6,851 nt of DNA, taken from Bacillota bacterium (GTDB lineage Bacteria > Armatimonadota > Hebobacteria > Hebobacterales > Hebobacteraceae). The stretch spans positions 1-6,851 of the forward strand of contig JAUVSA010000113.1 in the NCBI GenBank assembly GCA_030597345.1, read 5' to 3'. The translations under genes were made by a program, and so were the position numbers. Positions 1 to 6,228 of the stretch are shown here, in pieces; the stretch's first letter is position 1, and every line of letters starts with the position of its first letter. Under the pieces are notes generated by a model that was given only the letters and a program-made list of their open reading frames with translations, made no database searches and was not told where the DNA came from.

Positions 1-387
1 GAGTTCGGCCCCGCTGCGGGCCTCGACATCGTGCCCGGGCGAGTGGTTCGCTTCCACGGCCCCGCCTTCGAGGCCAAAGCCGACGATCCCGGGCTGAAGG
101 TGCCGCACATAGGTTGGAACCGACTGGAGATAGCGAAGCCTCATCCCATCACGCACAGCATGCCGGATGACGCAATGGCCTACTTCGTCCATTCCTACTA
201 CTGCGTGCCGGACGACCCGGACTGGACCGCGATCACCACCGAGCACGGCATCAGCTTCGTCTCCGCCGTCGCCCGCGGCAATCTGTTCGCCTGTCAGTTC
301 CACCCCGAAAAGAGCGGCGACGTCGGCCTCAACATGCTCGCCAACTTCGTTGACCTCGTGCGAGATCAGGCCGGAGCGCACCCCTGA
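1..387 (+). CDS. hisH: HisH, glutaminase subunit of imidazole glycerol phosphate synthase (3' part, 5' end outside window)
   Basis: The frame is open from base 1 to a TGA at 385-387, giving the last 128 residues of a protein usually about 200 long. HisH is a class I glutamine amidotransferase that releases ammonia from glutamine and passes it to HisF for ring closure in histidine biosynthesis. The visible part has the family motif PHIGWN (residues 35-40), the YFVHSYY strand, and the C-terminal FHPEKS, whose His (visible residue 101) and Glu (103) complete the Cys-His-Glu triad. The nucleophile Cys belongs to the missing N-terminal third, so its presence cannot be checked. The stop shares one base with the hisA start (TGATG), which implies translational coupling. 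The hisA and hisF genes directly downstream make the assignment firm against other class I amidotransferases. Confidence 0.95.
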   Translation, partial: EFGPAAGLDIVPGRVVRFHGPAFEAKADDPGLKVPHIGWNRLEIAKPHPITHSMPDDAMAYFVHSYYCVPDDPDWTAITTEHGISFVSAVARGNLFACQFHPEKSGDVGLNMLANFVDLVRDQAGAHP

Positions 388-1097
388 TGGAGATCATCCC
401 CGCCATCGACCTCCGGGGCGGCAACTGCGTGCGGCTCGTGCAGGGCCGGTACGACCGCGAGACTGTCTTCAGCGACGACCCCGCCGCCACAGCCAAGCGC
501 TGGGAGGCCGCCGGCGCGCAGCGCCTCCACGTCGTTGACCTCGACGGCGCGCGGGACGGTGAGCCCAAGAATCTCGATGCGGTGACGGCTATCGTGCTCG
601 CCGTGAAGATCCCGGTCCAACTCGGAGGCGGCATTCGTACACTGGAGATCGCCCGCCGTGCGCTCGACCTGGGCGTGCAGCGGGTCATCATCGGCACCGC
701 CGCACTTGACCCGGAGGTGGCGAAGACGATCATCGAAGACCTTGGCGAGTCTGTCGTCGCGGGCATCGACACTCGCCGCGGCCGGGTAGCGGCGCGCGGC
801 TGGCTCGATGACACGGAGATGTCTGCTATCGAGCTGGGGCGGCGGCTCGCCGCGGCCGGCGTGCGCTGGATCGTGTTCACAGACATTATGCATGATGGCA
901 TGCTCGTCGGGCCGAATCTCCCCGCCCTGCGGGAGATGGTGGAGGGCGTAGATGCCTCCATAATCGCCTCCGGCGGCATTACCACTGTTGAAGACGTCCG
1001 GGCCGTGCGGGACGCCGGCGCCGCCGGCGCCATCATCGGCACCGCGCTGTACACTGGCCGGCTCGACCTAAAAGACGTACTGGAGGCCGCATGCTAG
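387..1097 (+). CDS. hisA: HisA, ProFAR isomerase
   Basis: This 236-residue (beta/alpha)8 barrel is the normal family length. HisA catalyses the Amadori rearrangement of ProFAR to PRFAR, the substrate of HisF/HisH. The first strand reads IPAIDLRGG with Asp8 as the expected catalytic acid/base. The second catalytic Asp is in AGIDTRRG (Asp128), and FTDI (Thr165-Asp166) matches the third active-site position. Phosphate-binding loops are LGGGIRT (79-85) and ASGGIT (194-199) with IIGTALY (216-222). The ATG overlaps the hisH TGA by one base, and a GGAG lies about 10 nt upstream inside hisH. The TAG stop overlaps the hisF start by 7 nt. The adjacent separate hisF argues against the bifunctional HisA/TrpF (PriA) alternative but does not exclude it; trp genes are not seen here. 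Confidence 0.96.
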   Translation: MEIIPAIDLRGGNCVRLVQGRYDRETVFSDDPAATAKRWEAAGAQRLHVVDLDGARDGEPKNLDAVTAIVLAVKIPVQLGGGIRTLEIARRALDLGVQRVIIGTAALDPEVAKTIIEDLGESVVAGIDTRRGRVAARGWLDDTEMSAIELGRRLAAAGVRWIVFTDIMHDGMLVGPNLPALREMVEGVDASIIASGGITTVEDVRAVRDAGAAGAIIGTALYTGRLDLKDVLEAAC

Positions 1098-1903
1098 CGA
1101 AGCGGCTGATCTGCTGCCTGGACGTCGATCGTGGCCGGGTAGTGAAATGCATCAAGTTCCTCGACCCGCGCGACGCGGGTGACCCGGTCGAGATGGCCGC
1201 GCGCTACAACGTCGAAGGCGCGGACGAGCTGACCTTCCTCGATATCGCCGCCTCCCATGAGGGACGCGACATAATGCTCGACGTTGCCTCTCGCACTGCG
1301 GAGGAGGTCTTCATTCCCTTCACTGTCGGCGGCGGCATTCGCACCATCGAGGACTTCCGCGCCGTTCTCAAGACCGGCGCCGACAAAGTGGCCGTCAACA
1401 CCGCTGCCATACAGCGGCCGGAGCTCATCCGGGAGGCGGCGGAACGGTTCGGCAGCCAGTGTGTCGTCCTCTCGATGGATGTGAAACGCCGCGCCGAGGC
1501 GTCTGTCGATGGTTCGCGCTGGGAGTGCTACATCAAGGGCGGTCGCACGCCCACCGGCCTGGATGCAATCGAGTGGGTTCAGCGCGGCGAAGAGCTCGGC
1601 GCGGGCGAGGTCCTCCTGAACAGCATCGACGCAGACGGCACCTTGGCGGGCTACGACCTCGAGCTCTGCCGCACCATCGCGGACGCCGTGAGTATTCCCG
1701 TCATCGCCTCCGGCGGCGCCGGCACGCCAGAGCACAGCCACCAGGCGCTGACCGAAGGCCACTGCGAGGCGGCCCTCATCGCCAGCATCGCGCACTACTC
1801 GGCTCACCCCATTGCTGACATCAAGCACTATCTCGCCGAGCGCGGCGTCCCTGTGCGACCGGCCGCGGTCGCAGCCTCGGACAGCGAATCTCCATCCCCC
1901 TGA
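1091..1903 (+). CDS. hisF: HisF, cyclase subunit of imidazole glycerol phosphate synthase
   Basis: HisF uses ammonia delivered from HisH to convert PRFAR to imidazole glycerol phosphate and AICAR; the AICAR feeds purine synthesis. The catalytic pair is intact: Asp11 (CCLDVD) and Asp130 (LSMDVK). Arg5, Glu46, Lys99 and Glu167, the salt-bridge gate at the mouth of the ammonia channel known from the Thermotoga maritima enzyme, occur at exactly those numbers. Phosphate loops are VGGGIRT (79-85) and ASGGAGTPEH (206-215). At 270 residues it is longer than the usual 250-258; the extra is a low-complexity tail after about residue 256, rich in Ala, Ser and Pro. The ATG lies inside the end of hisA, with GGAGG at 1082-1086 four nt before it. 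The next gene starts 11 nt after the stop. Confidence 0.97.
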   Translation: MLAKRLICCLDVDRGRVVKCIKFLDPRDAGDPVEMAARYNVEGADELTFLDIAASHEGRDIMLDVASRTAEEVFIPFTVGGGIRTIEDFRAVLKTGADKVAVNTAAIQRPELIREAAERFGSQCVVLSMDVKRRAEASVDGSRWECYIKGGRTPTGLDAIEWVQRGEELGAGEVLLNSIDADGTLAGYDLELCRTIADAVSIPVIASGGAGTPEHSHQALTEGHCEAALIASIAHYSAHPIADIKHYLAERGVPVRPAAVAASDSESPSP

Positions 1904-1914
1904 AGGGCTAGAGC

Positions 1915-3858
1915 GTGGCCGAACGCGGGAGAGGCATCACCTGGCGCAGCGTTCTCCTCGGATTGCTGCTTGCCAGTGGCCTCTGCGCTCTCACCCCCTA
2001 CAACGACTACGTAGTCGGCAACACCTACATCGCGGGCAACCACTTCCCCGTCGGCGCAGTCGCTGTACTCGTTCTCCTGTCGCTGCTCAACTTCGCCTTC
2101 TACCGCCGCCGCGGGCGTGCTCTGCTGAGCCTTCGCGAGACAACCGTCGTCTACATAATCATCATGGTGACCTCGGGCATCCCCTCCTCGGGGCTGCTTC
2201 GCTACATGATTCCCTGCGGCACCGTGCCCTTCTACTACGCCACCCCGGGCAACGGCTGGGAGCAGCTCTTCTGGGACCGGATCCCCATATGGCTCGCCCT
2301 GAACGACCTGGAGGCCTCCGCCTGGTTCTGGGAGGGGATGCCCCCCGAAGCTTCCTTCCCCTGGCGGCCGTGGTGGACCATGCTGTCCCGCTGGTCCATC
2401 TTCTTCGGCGCTCTCTGGCTCATGATGATCTGCCTCGCCTCTCTCGCCAGGAAGCAGTGGGCCGATCGCGAGCGGCTCGCATTCCCCCTGGTCCAGTTCC
2501 CCGTCGAGGTCCTCCGGCCCGACGAGCGCGGGCCCTCCGCCGCCTTCTTCACCAACCGCCTCGTCTGGATCGGCGCCGGCGTCGTCTTCCTCATCCACCT
2601 CGTCAACGGGATGCATCAGCAGTTCCCCGCTATTCCTCAGATCCCAACCTTCTGGGATCTCGGCCCGTATATAACCGACCGCCCGTGGAACGCCCTCACC
2701 CCTGTCTACCTGGGCATCTTCTTCTCCGCCATCGGCTTCGGCTATCTCCTCTCCCTCGAGGTCGCGGCCGGATTCTGGGCCTCGGTGCTCCTCATCAAGG
2801 CCGAGGCAGTCGTCCTCAGCGCACTGGGCTACGAGGGCACCAGCGCCTGGTCTGGGATCATCAGCAGCATCACGCGTTCCCAGCAGATGGGCGGGCTCCT
2901 GGCCATCGCCTTCGTCCTCTTATGGTTTCTGCGAGGCACCATTGCGGATGCTCTGAGACGCGCCTTCACCCGTGCCCCGGACGTGGACGACAGCGGCGAG
3001 CCAATGGGATACCGCTCTGCAGTCTTCGGCTTCCTGATCGGGTTCGCGGCCGCCCTGTTGTGGCTCCTCGCGGCAGGCATGACCTTCGCCTTCGCTATTA
3101 CTCACCTCATCTTCTTCCTCGCCATCTGCCTCGTGCTTACCCGCATCATCGCCGAGGCCGGCATGCTCATGGTCCACCTCATCTTCAACCCGATCGACTA
3201 TCTGCTTCTCTTCGGGGGCACCACTGCCGTCGGCCCGAGCAATCTCACCGTCCTCACCTTCGTGGACTGCGCACTCACCTGGGACCTGCGCGAGTTCCTC
3301 ATGCCGTCCGTCCTGAACAGTTTCCGCCTGGCCGAGATCGAGGGCGTCTCCACTCGCAAGCTCGTGCCCACCCTCGCACTCGCGCTTCTCGTCTGCCTCG
3401 CCGTCAGCATCCCGGCCTATCTCCTGACCTTCTACAAGTTGGGGGCCTTCCAGGCCAGCAATGTCGTGGAGCTGGAGACCCATCCCACGGGATTCTTCAG
3501 ACTGCTCGCCACGCGACTCCAAGCCCCTGAGCGCCCCACCAGTATCGAGTACCTGTCTATGCTCTCGGGCGCGGCCATCGTCGCCGCCCTCGCCTGGCTT
3601 CGCCTCAACTTCGTCTGGTGGCCCATCCACCCCCTCGGATTCGTCATGGCCACCTCCTGGGCAAGCCTCTGCCTCTGGTTCTCCCTCTTCCTCGGCTGGC
3701 TGTTCAAGCTCCTCACGATCCGCTATACTGGTCTCCGCGGCTACGTTCAGTTCCGCCCCCTCTTCATGGGCGTCATCCTCGGCGACGTCGTCGCTGCCCT
3801 GCTGTGGATCATCGTGGGCTGGTTCACCGGCATCGGCTTCATGGTGACGGTCAACTAG
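1915..3858 (+). CDS. Polytopic membrane protein, DUF6785/DUF6784-like, function unknown
   Basis: This 647-residue integral membrane protein has roughly 14 hydrophobic segments, near residues 11-27, 46-63, 76-95, 158-176, 216-231, 261-281, 285-303, 326-340, 368-388, 390-410, 420-434, 484-505, 547-562, 575-598 and 613-636. Recognisable family-like blocks are TPYNDYVVGNTYIAGNHFP (27-45), DRERLAFPLVQFP (184-196) and the C-terminal RPLFMGVILGD (614-624). I match these from memory to the DUF6785 (N-terminal) and DUF6784 (C-terminal) domains. Such proteins look like transporters, perhaps distantly like the OPT oligopeptide family, but no substrate can be read from the sequence. The GTG start has GAAGGG at 1902-1907, seven nt upstream. 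It lies 11 nt after hisF and upstream of hisI, so it is probably co-transcribed with histidine genes. A histidine-related transport role is only a guess. Its last two codons and stop are the first unit of the 12-bp repeat. Confidence 0.75.
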   Translation: MAERGRGITWRSVLLGLLLASGLCALTPYNDYVVGNTYIAGNHFPVGAVAVLVLLSLLNFAFYRRRGRALLSLRETTVVYIIIMVTSGIPSSGLLRYMIPCGTVPFYYATPGNGWEQLFWDRIPIWLALNDLEASAWFWEGMPPEASFPWRPWWTMLSRWSIFFGALWLMMICLASLARKQWADRERLAFPLVQFPVEVLRPDERGPSAAFFTNRLVWIGAGVVFLIHLVNGMHQQFPAIPQIPTFWDLGPYITDRPWNALTPVYLGIFFSAIGFGYLLSLEVAAGFWASVLLIKAEAVVLSALGYEGTSAWSGIISSITRSQQMGGLLAIAFVLLWFLRGTIADALRRAFTRAPDVDDSGEPMGYRSAVFGFLIGFAAALLWLLAAGMTFAFAITHLIFFLAICLVLTRIIAEAGMLMVHLIFNPIDYLLLFGGTTAVGPSNLTVLTFVDCALTWDLREFLMPSVLNSFRLAEIEGVSTRKLVPTLALALLVCLAVSIPAYLLTFYKLGAFQASNVVELETHPTGFFRLLATRLQAPERPTSIEYLSMLSGAAIVAALAWLRLNFVWWPIHPLGFVMATSWASLCLWFSLFLGWLFKLLTIRYTGLRGYVQFRPLFMGVILGDVVAALLWIIVGWFTGIGFMVTVN

Positions 3859-3956
3859 CAGGTCAACTAGCAGGTCGGTTAGCAGGTCGGTTAGCAGGTC
3901 GCTTAGGGGGTCGCTTAGGAGGTCGCCTAGGGGGTCGCTTAGGAGGTCGCTGTGGA
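3849..3956 (+). repeat. Nine-unit 12-bp tandem repeat joining the membrane-protein stop to the hisI start
   Basis: Nine 12-bp units begin at 3849, 3861, 3873, 3885, 3897, 3909, 3921, 3933 and 3945. Units 1-2 read GGTCAACTAGCA, units 3-4 GGTCGGTTAGCA, unit 5 GGTCGCTTAGGG, units 6 and 8 GGTCGCTTAGGA, unit 7 GGTCGCCTAGGG and unit 9 GGTCGCTGTGGA. Unit 1 contains the last two sense codons and the TAG of the membrane protein. Positions 8-10 of units 1-8 are TAG, all in that protein's frame; in unit 9 the same position is GTG, the hisI start. Each unit boundary carries a purine hexamer placed like an SD: AGCAGG four times, then AGGGGG, AGGAGG, AGGGGG and AGGAGG. The variants are ordered along the array, which fits stepwise duplication by replication slippage. 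Twelve is a multiple of three, so copy-number change would keep all frames. Confidence 0.95.
3941..3946 (+). promoter_or_regulatory. hisI ribosome binding site inside the repeat
   Basis: AGGAGG at the unit 8/9 boundary sits five nt before the GTG at 3952 and decides the hisI start. An identical AGGAGG at 3917-3922, two units upstream, is followed after the same five nt by TAG instead of a start codon. Confidence 0.85.
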
Positions 3957-4332
3957 TCTCGATTCACTCAAGTGGGACGACGCGGGACTCATCTCGGTCA
4001 TCTTCCAGGACCACGAAACGGGCGAGGTGCTGACGCTCGGCTACATGAACAGAGATGCCCTCCAGCGCACCCTCGAAACAGGGAAGGCGCATCTCTTCCG
4101 CCGCTCCCACGGCCGCGTCATGATGAAGGGCGAGACCTCCGGAAACTACCAGATCGTCAGGGAGATCCTCCTGGACTGCGACGCCGATGCCCTCGTGATG
4201 AAGGTCGAGCAGATCGGCGGCGCAGCCTGTCACGAGGGCTACCGCTCCTGCTTCCACCGCAAGGTCTCTGGCGACCAGCTAGAGATCGTGGGCGAGCGCG
4301 TCTTCGATCCGAAGGAGGTCTACGGCAGTTGA
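3952..4332 (+). CDS. hisI: HisI, phosphoribosyl-AMP cyclohydrolase
   Basis: HisI hydrolyses the adenine ring of phosphoribosyl-AMP to give ProFAR, the HisA substrate; it is a zinc enzyme with a second, Mg-type metal site. The 126-residue protein is the stand-alone form, with no HisE (pyrophosphohydrolase) domain attached; hisE must be elsewhere. Family blocks in order are LTLGYMN (27-33), HGRVMMKGETSG (53-64), the metal-binding DCDAD (75-79) and VEQIGGAACHEGYRSCFHR (85-103), whose Cys93 and Cys100, with Cys76 of DCDAD, are the likely zinc ligands. The GTG start is set by the SD at 3941-3946 and gives the usual short N-terminus. The frame is the same as that of the upstream membrane protein but separated from it by eight TAG codons. 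The TGA overlaps the cmk TTG start. Confidence 0.95.
   Translation: MDLDSLKWDDAGLISVIFQDHETGEVLTLGYMNRDALQRTLETGKAHLFRRSHGRVMMKGETSGNYQIVREILLDCDADALVMKVEQIGGAACHEGYRSCFHRKVSGDQLEIVGERVFDPKEVYGS
4313..4318 (+). promoter_or_regulatory. cmk ribosome binding site within hisI
   Basis: AGGAGG lies in the last codons of hisI, 10 nt before TTG at 4329. No ATG or GTG exists in the cmk frame between this site and the P-loop codons, so the site supports the TTG start. Confidence 0.65.
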
Positions 4333-5057
4333 CCCCGGTCGGTCCTCGCCCCACTGGCGGCCGAGCTTCGGCCCCCGAGCGCCGCCCCCGCGTCGCCATC
4401 GACGGCCCCGTCGGCGCCGGCAAGAGCACCATTGCGCGGCTCGTGGCCCAGCGCCTCAGGTCCACTTATATTGACTCAGGCGCGATGTACCGCGCCCTCG
4501 CCTGGGCCGCGCGCACCCACGGCATCGATCCCAACGATCCGAGCCGCATCGCGGCTTTGCTCGACACGATAGACCTCCGCCTTGAACCCCAGCTGGATGG
4601 CCTCAACCGCGTCTTCGTGGACGGTCGCGAAATCACGGACGACATCCGCTCTTCCGAGATCAGCCAGCTCTCCTCCCGGCTCTCCGAGATTCCAGCCGTC
4701 CGGGAGCGCATGGTCGCGCTCCAGCGGGCCATGGCGAGCGAAGGCGGCGTGGTCATGGAGGGCCGCGACATTCAGACCGTCGTCCTGCCAACTGCCGAGC
4801 TGAAGGTGTTCCTCACGGCCTCCGCCGAGGAGCGCGCCGACCGCCGTTGGCTCGAGCTGAGGGAGCGAGGGTTCGAGGCCGACCTCGCCACTGTCCTGTC
4901 GGAGATCCGCGCCCGCGACGACCGCGACTCCACCCGCGCCCACTCGCCTCTCCGCGCCGCTCCCGACGCCGTCCATCTGGACACCAGCGGTCTGACCATC
5001 GAAGAAGTGGTGGAGAAGCTGCTGGCGATCGCCCGGGAGCGCAGCGTCATCCCGTGA
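4329..5057 (+). CDS. cmk: Cytidylate (CMP/dCMP) kinase
   Basis: Cmk phosphorylates CMP and dCMP with ATP in the cytoplasm, supplying CDP and dCDP. From the TTG at 4329 the product is 242 residues, against about 225 usually; the extra is an N-terminal Pro/Arg/Ala-rich stretch before RVAIDGP. The P-loop is GPVGAGKST (26-34). It is followed by DSGAMYR (49-55), the nucleotide-binding GRDI (145-148), the LTASAEERADRR lid-type segment and RDDRDSTR (196-203) with LDTSGLTIEEVV near the end. The residue after GRDI is Gln149, where I expect Gly (GRDIGT). TTG is chosen because it is the only start-like codon between hisI and the P-loop, overlaps the hisI stop as TTGA and has an SD. The same frame is open further upstream, but that part only shadows other genes. 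It is the last gene of the operon, 13 nt from a convergent gene, with no terminator hairpin visible. Confidence 0.93.
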   Translation: MTPVGPRPTGGRASAPERRPRVAIDGPVGAGKSTIARLVAQRLRSTYIDSGAMYRALAWAARTHGIDPNDPSRIAALLDTIDLRLEPQLDGLNRVFVDGREITDDIRSSEISQLSSRLSEIPAVRERMVALQRAMASEGGVVMEGRDIQTVVLPTAELKVFLTASAEERADRRWLELRERGFEADLATVLSEIRARDDRDSTRAHSPLRAAPDAVHLDTSGLTIEEVVEKLLAIARERSVIP

Positions 5058-5070
5058 GCCGGGCGAACCG

Positions 5071-6009
5071 CTACCGTGCTTGCACGAAAATGTGGAACCG
5101 CGCCTCCGCCTCGCCCTCCCGCTCCTCTCCCCCGACTTGCACCGAAACCCGCGTCGTGAAAGCCACCTCGTAGTCGCCGCGCAGCAGCCGTCCCTCTGAG
5201 GTGTTGAAGAACTCGGTAGAGGTGACGGTCTGCCTGAGCTCTGGAATCCCGACCGTCACTTCTGTCCCTCCGGGAGATACCGTCGTCGGTCGCCACTGCA
5301 ATCGCGCCTCGCTGTATCCGCTGATCTTCGCGACACCGATCCCACCTTCCTCACTATAGGAATCGAGCGTGTGCGAGGTGCTGACGGTGATCGGCATGAG
5401 CGGCCCCAGTGGTGTCACCACTGCCGATTGACGCCACGTCTCCCCCACGCCCACCGGGCCCTCTGGGAACAACCCATCAGAGGTCCCCCGAAACTGCCCC
5501 AGGTTGATTCCGGGGACGGCCTGCTGAAGCGCGCCCAACACCCGCGGATCGGCCAGCGCAATGTCGCTCAGCCGGCCGGTTGGCGATATAGTGAACACCA
5601 CTGGCGTTCCCATCAGCGGCAGTTGGCTCAGGTCCGCCTCCGGCGGCGCGTGCTCCTGCCCGTTTGCGAACCAGCGCAGCCTGCCGTTCTCGTACAGGAG
5701 CCTGGTGCTCTCCTCCCCGACATTGACGTCGAGGCTTGCCTTCGGTATGCGCGCCTCTACCCGCCCGCTTCCGTCCGCGAGCACCTCCCGCGTGGTGTAG
5801 ACAATGCTGAAGGCTCCCCGCACTCCGATGGCGGACATTTGCCCCTGAGACGACCGCAGGTGTCCGGCGCCGGACACCGACACTTCATGCTTGACCACAT
5901 CGCCGGGAGCGAACTTGAACGCCAGCTCTACTGCCTCGTTCGCCGCGGCCGCGCCCTGGCACAGAACAAGCCCGAGCAGGACGGCACACAGGATTGCTCT
6001 CGATCTCAC
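5071..6009 (-). CDS. Secreted protein of unknown function, possibly DUF6263-like
   Basis: From the GTG at 6009 the product is 312 residues. The N-terminus is a typical signal peptide: basic MRSR, hydrophobic AILCAVLLGLVL, then CQGAAAAN with AXA-type cleavage near residue 22 or 23. The Cys is preceded by LVL, which does not fit a lipobox, so export as a soluble protein is likelier than a lipoprotein. The rest is beta-strand-like with PGDVVKHEV (35-43), FTISPTGRLSDI (139-150), FPEGPVGVGETW (181-192) and FFNTSEGRLLRGDYEV (267-282). These blocks recall the DUF6263 type of secreted proteins, but I am not certain. No catalytic motif is evident. Two further in-frame GTGs lie upstream (6015 and 6027), the longest giving 318 residues. 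The SD GGAGGT at 6018-6023 has ideal 8-nt spacing only for 6009. It has its own promoter and is divergent from the response regulator. Confidence 0.85.
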   Translation of the reverse strand: MRSRAILCAVLLGLVLCQGAAAANEAVELAFKFAPGDVVKHEVSVSGAGHLRSSQGQMSAIGVRGAFSIVYTTREVLADGSGRVEARIPKASLDVNVGEESTRLLYENGRLRWFANGQEHAPPEADLSQLPLMGTPVVFTISPTGRLSDIALADPRVLGALQQAVPGINLGQFRGTSDGLFPEGPVGVGETWRQSAVVTPLGPLMPITVSTSHTLDSYSEEGGIGVAKISGYSEARLQWRPTTVSPGGTEVTVGIPELRQTVTSTEFFNTSEGRLLRGDYEVAFTTRVSVQVGGEEREGEAEARFHIFVQAR

Positions 6010-6017
6010 GGTCACCG

Positions 6018-6023
6018 ACCTCC
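6018..6023 (-). promoter_or_regulatory. Ribosome binding site of the secreted-protein gene
   Basis: On the - strand GGAGGT is followed by eight nt and then GTG at 6009. Relative to the alternative GTG at 6015 the spacing is only two nt, and the GTG at 6027 lies upstream of the site. It therefore selects 6009. Confidence 0.65.
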
Positions 6024-6050
6024 GCACCCAGTCCTTGCGCCTTCAGTGCC

Positions 6051-6059
6051 ACTATACCA
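6051..6059 (-). promoter_or_regulatory. Extended -10 promoter of the secreted-protein gene
   Basis: On the - strand the sequence TGGTATAGT is a TGn extension plus a -10 hexamer with five of six consensus bases. A start near 6044 would leave a leader of about 35 nt containing the SD. No convincing -35 hexamer is present about 17 nt upstream, which is acceptable for extended -10 promoters. Confidence 0.6.
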
Positions 6060-6087
6060 CATCGCACCGCCTCCATTCGGCCCCCGC

Positions 6088-6101
6088 TTGGCTGAGGCCA
6101 A
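6088..6101. repeat. Small inverted repeat between the divergent promoters
   Basis: TTGGC (6088-6092) and GCCAA (6097-6101) are perfect 5-bp arms around TGAG. They lie between the two divergent promoters, upstream of both -10 elements. This could be half of an operator, but five-base arms are common by chance in GC-rich DNA. Confidence 0.25.
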
Positions 6102-6153
6102 CCAGCGACCGCACAAATGTCGCGGCGATCACAAGGACGACAGGTTCGGGCTG

Positions 6154-6162
6154 TGGTATAAT
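6154..6162 (+). promoter_or_regulatory. Extended -10 promoter of the response-regulator gene
   Basis: TGGTATAAT combines a TGn extension with a perfect TATAAT (6157-6162). The best -35 candidate, ACGACA at 6137-6142 (four of six), has only a 14-bp spacer, so the promoter probably relies on the extended -10. Transcription should begin near 6169, giving a leader of about 60 nt. Confidence 0.7.
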
Positions 6163-6175
6163 GCGGTGTGGCTGG

Positions 6176-6204
6176 GCAGCGGATCCGCTCGGAAGGACCG
6201 CTGC
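6176..6204 (+). promoter_or_regulatory. Leader hairpin of the response-regulator mRNA
   Basis: GCAGCGG (6176-6182) pairs with CCGCTGC (6198-6204), and TCC (6184-6186) pairs with GGA (6195-6197). This makes a 10-bp stem with one bulged A and an 8-nt loop. It starts about seven nt into the predicted transcript and ends about ten nt before the purine-rich SD region. The left part also contains the 12-bp perfect palindrome AGCGGATCCGCT (6178-6189), so a DNA operator is the alternative. It could act as a 5' stabiliser or tune translation. Confidence 0.5.
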
Positions 6205-6228
6205 GGGGATAGGGAAGGGGAAGGTGGA

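Noticed and set aside
1812..3530. A 572-codon + strand frame overlapping the membrane protein.
   Set aside because: The translation is Arg/Pro/His-rich with no family motifs. The overlapping frame encodes a coherent membrane protein with a proper SD.
3849..3956. CRISPR array.
   Set aside because: The units are 12 bp and directly contiguous with no spacers between repeats.
3618..5057. A long + strand frame running through the end of the membrane protein, the repeat, hisI and into cmk, which would make a 479-residue fusion with (RLGG)n repeats.
   Set aside because: Upstream of 4329 it only shadows the membrane protein and HisI, both with clear family sequence in their own frame. The part after 4329 is Cmk. 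GC-rich DNA lacks chance stops, and the repeat is open in this frame by composition.
5075..5086. CGTGC-TT-GCACG inverted repeat between the convergent cmk and secreted-protein genes as a bidirectional terminator.
   Set aside because: The loop of two nt and stem of five are too small, it lies within the coding end of the - strand gene, and no T-tract follows on the + strand.
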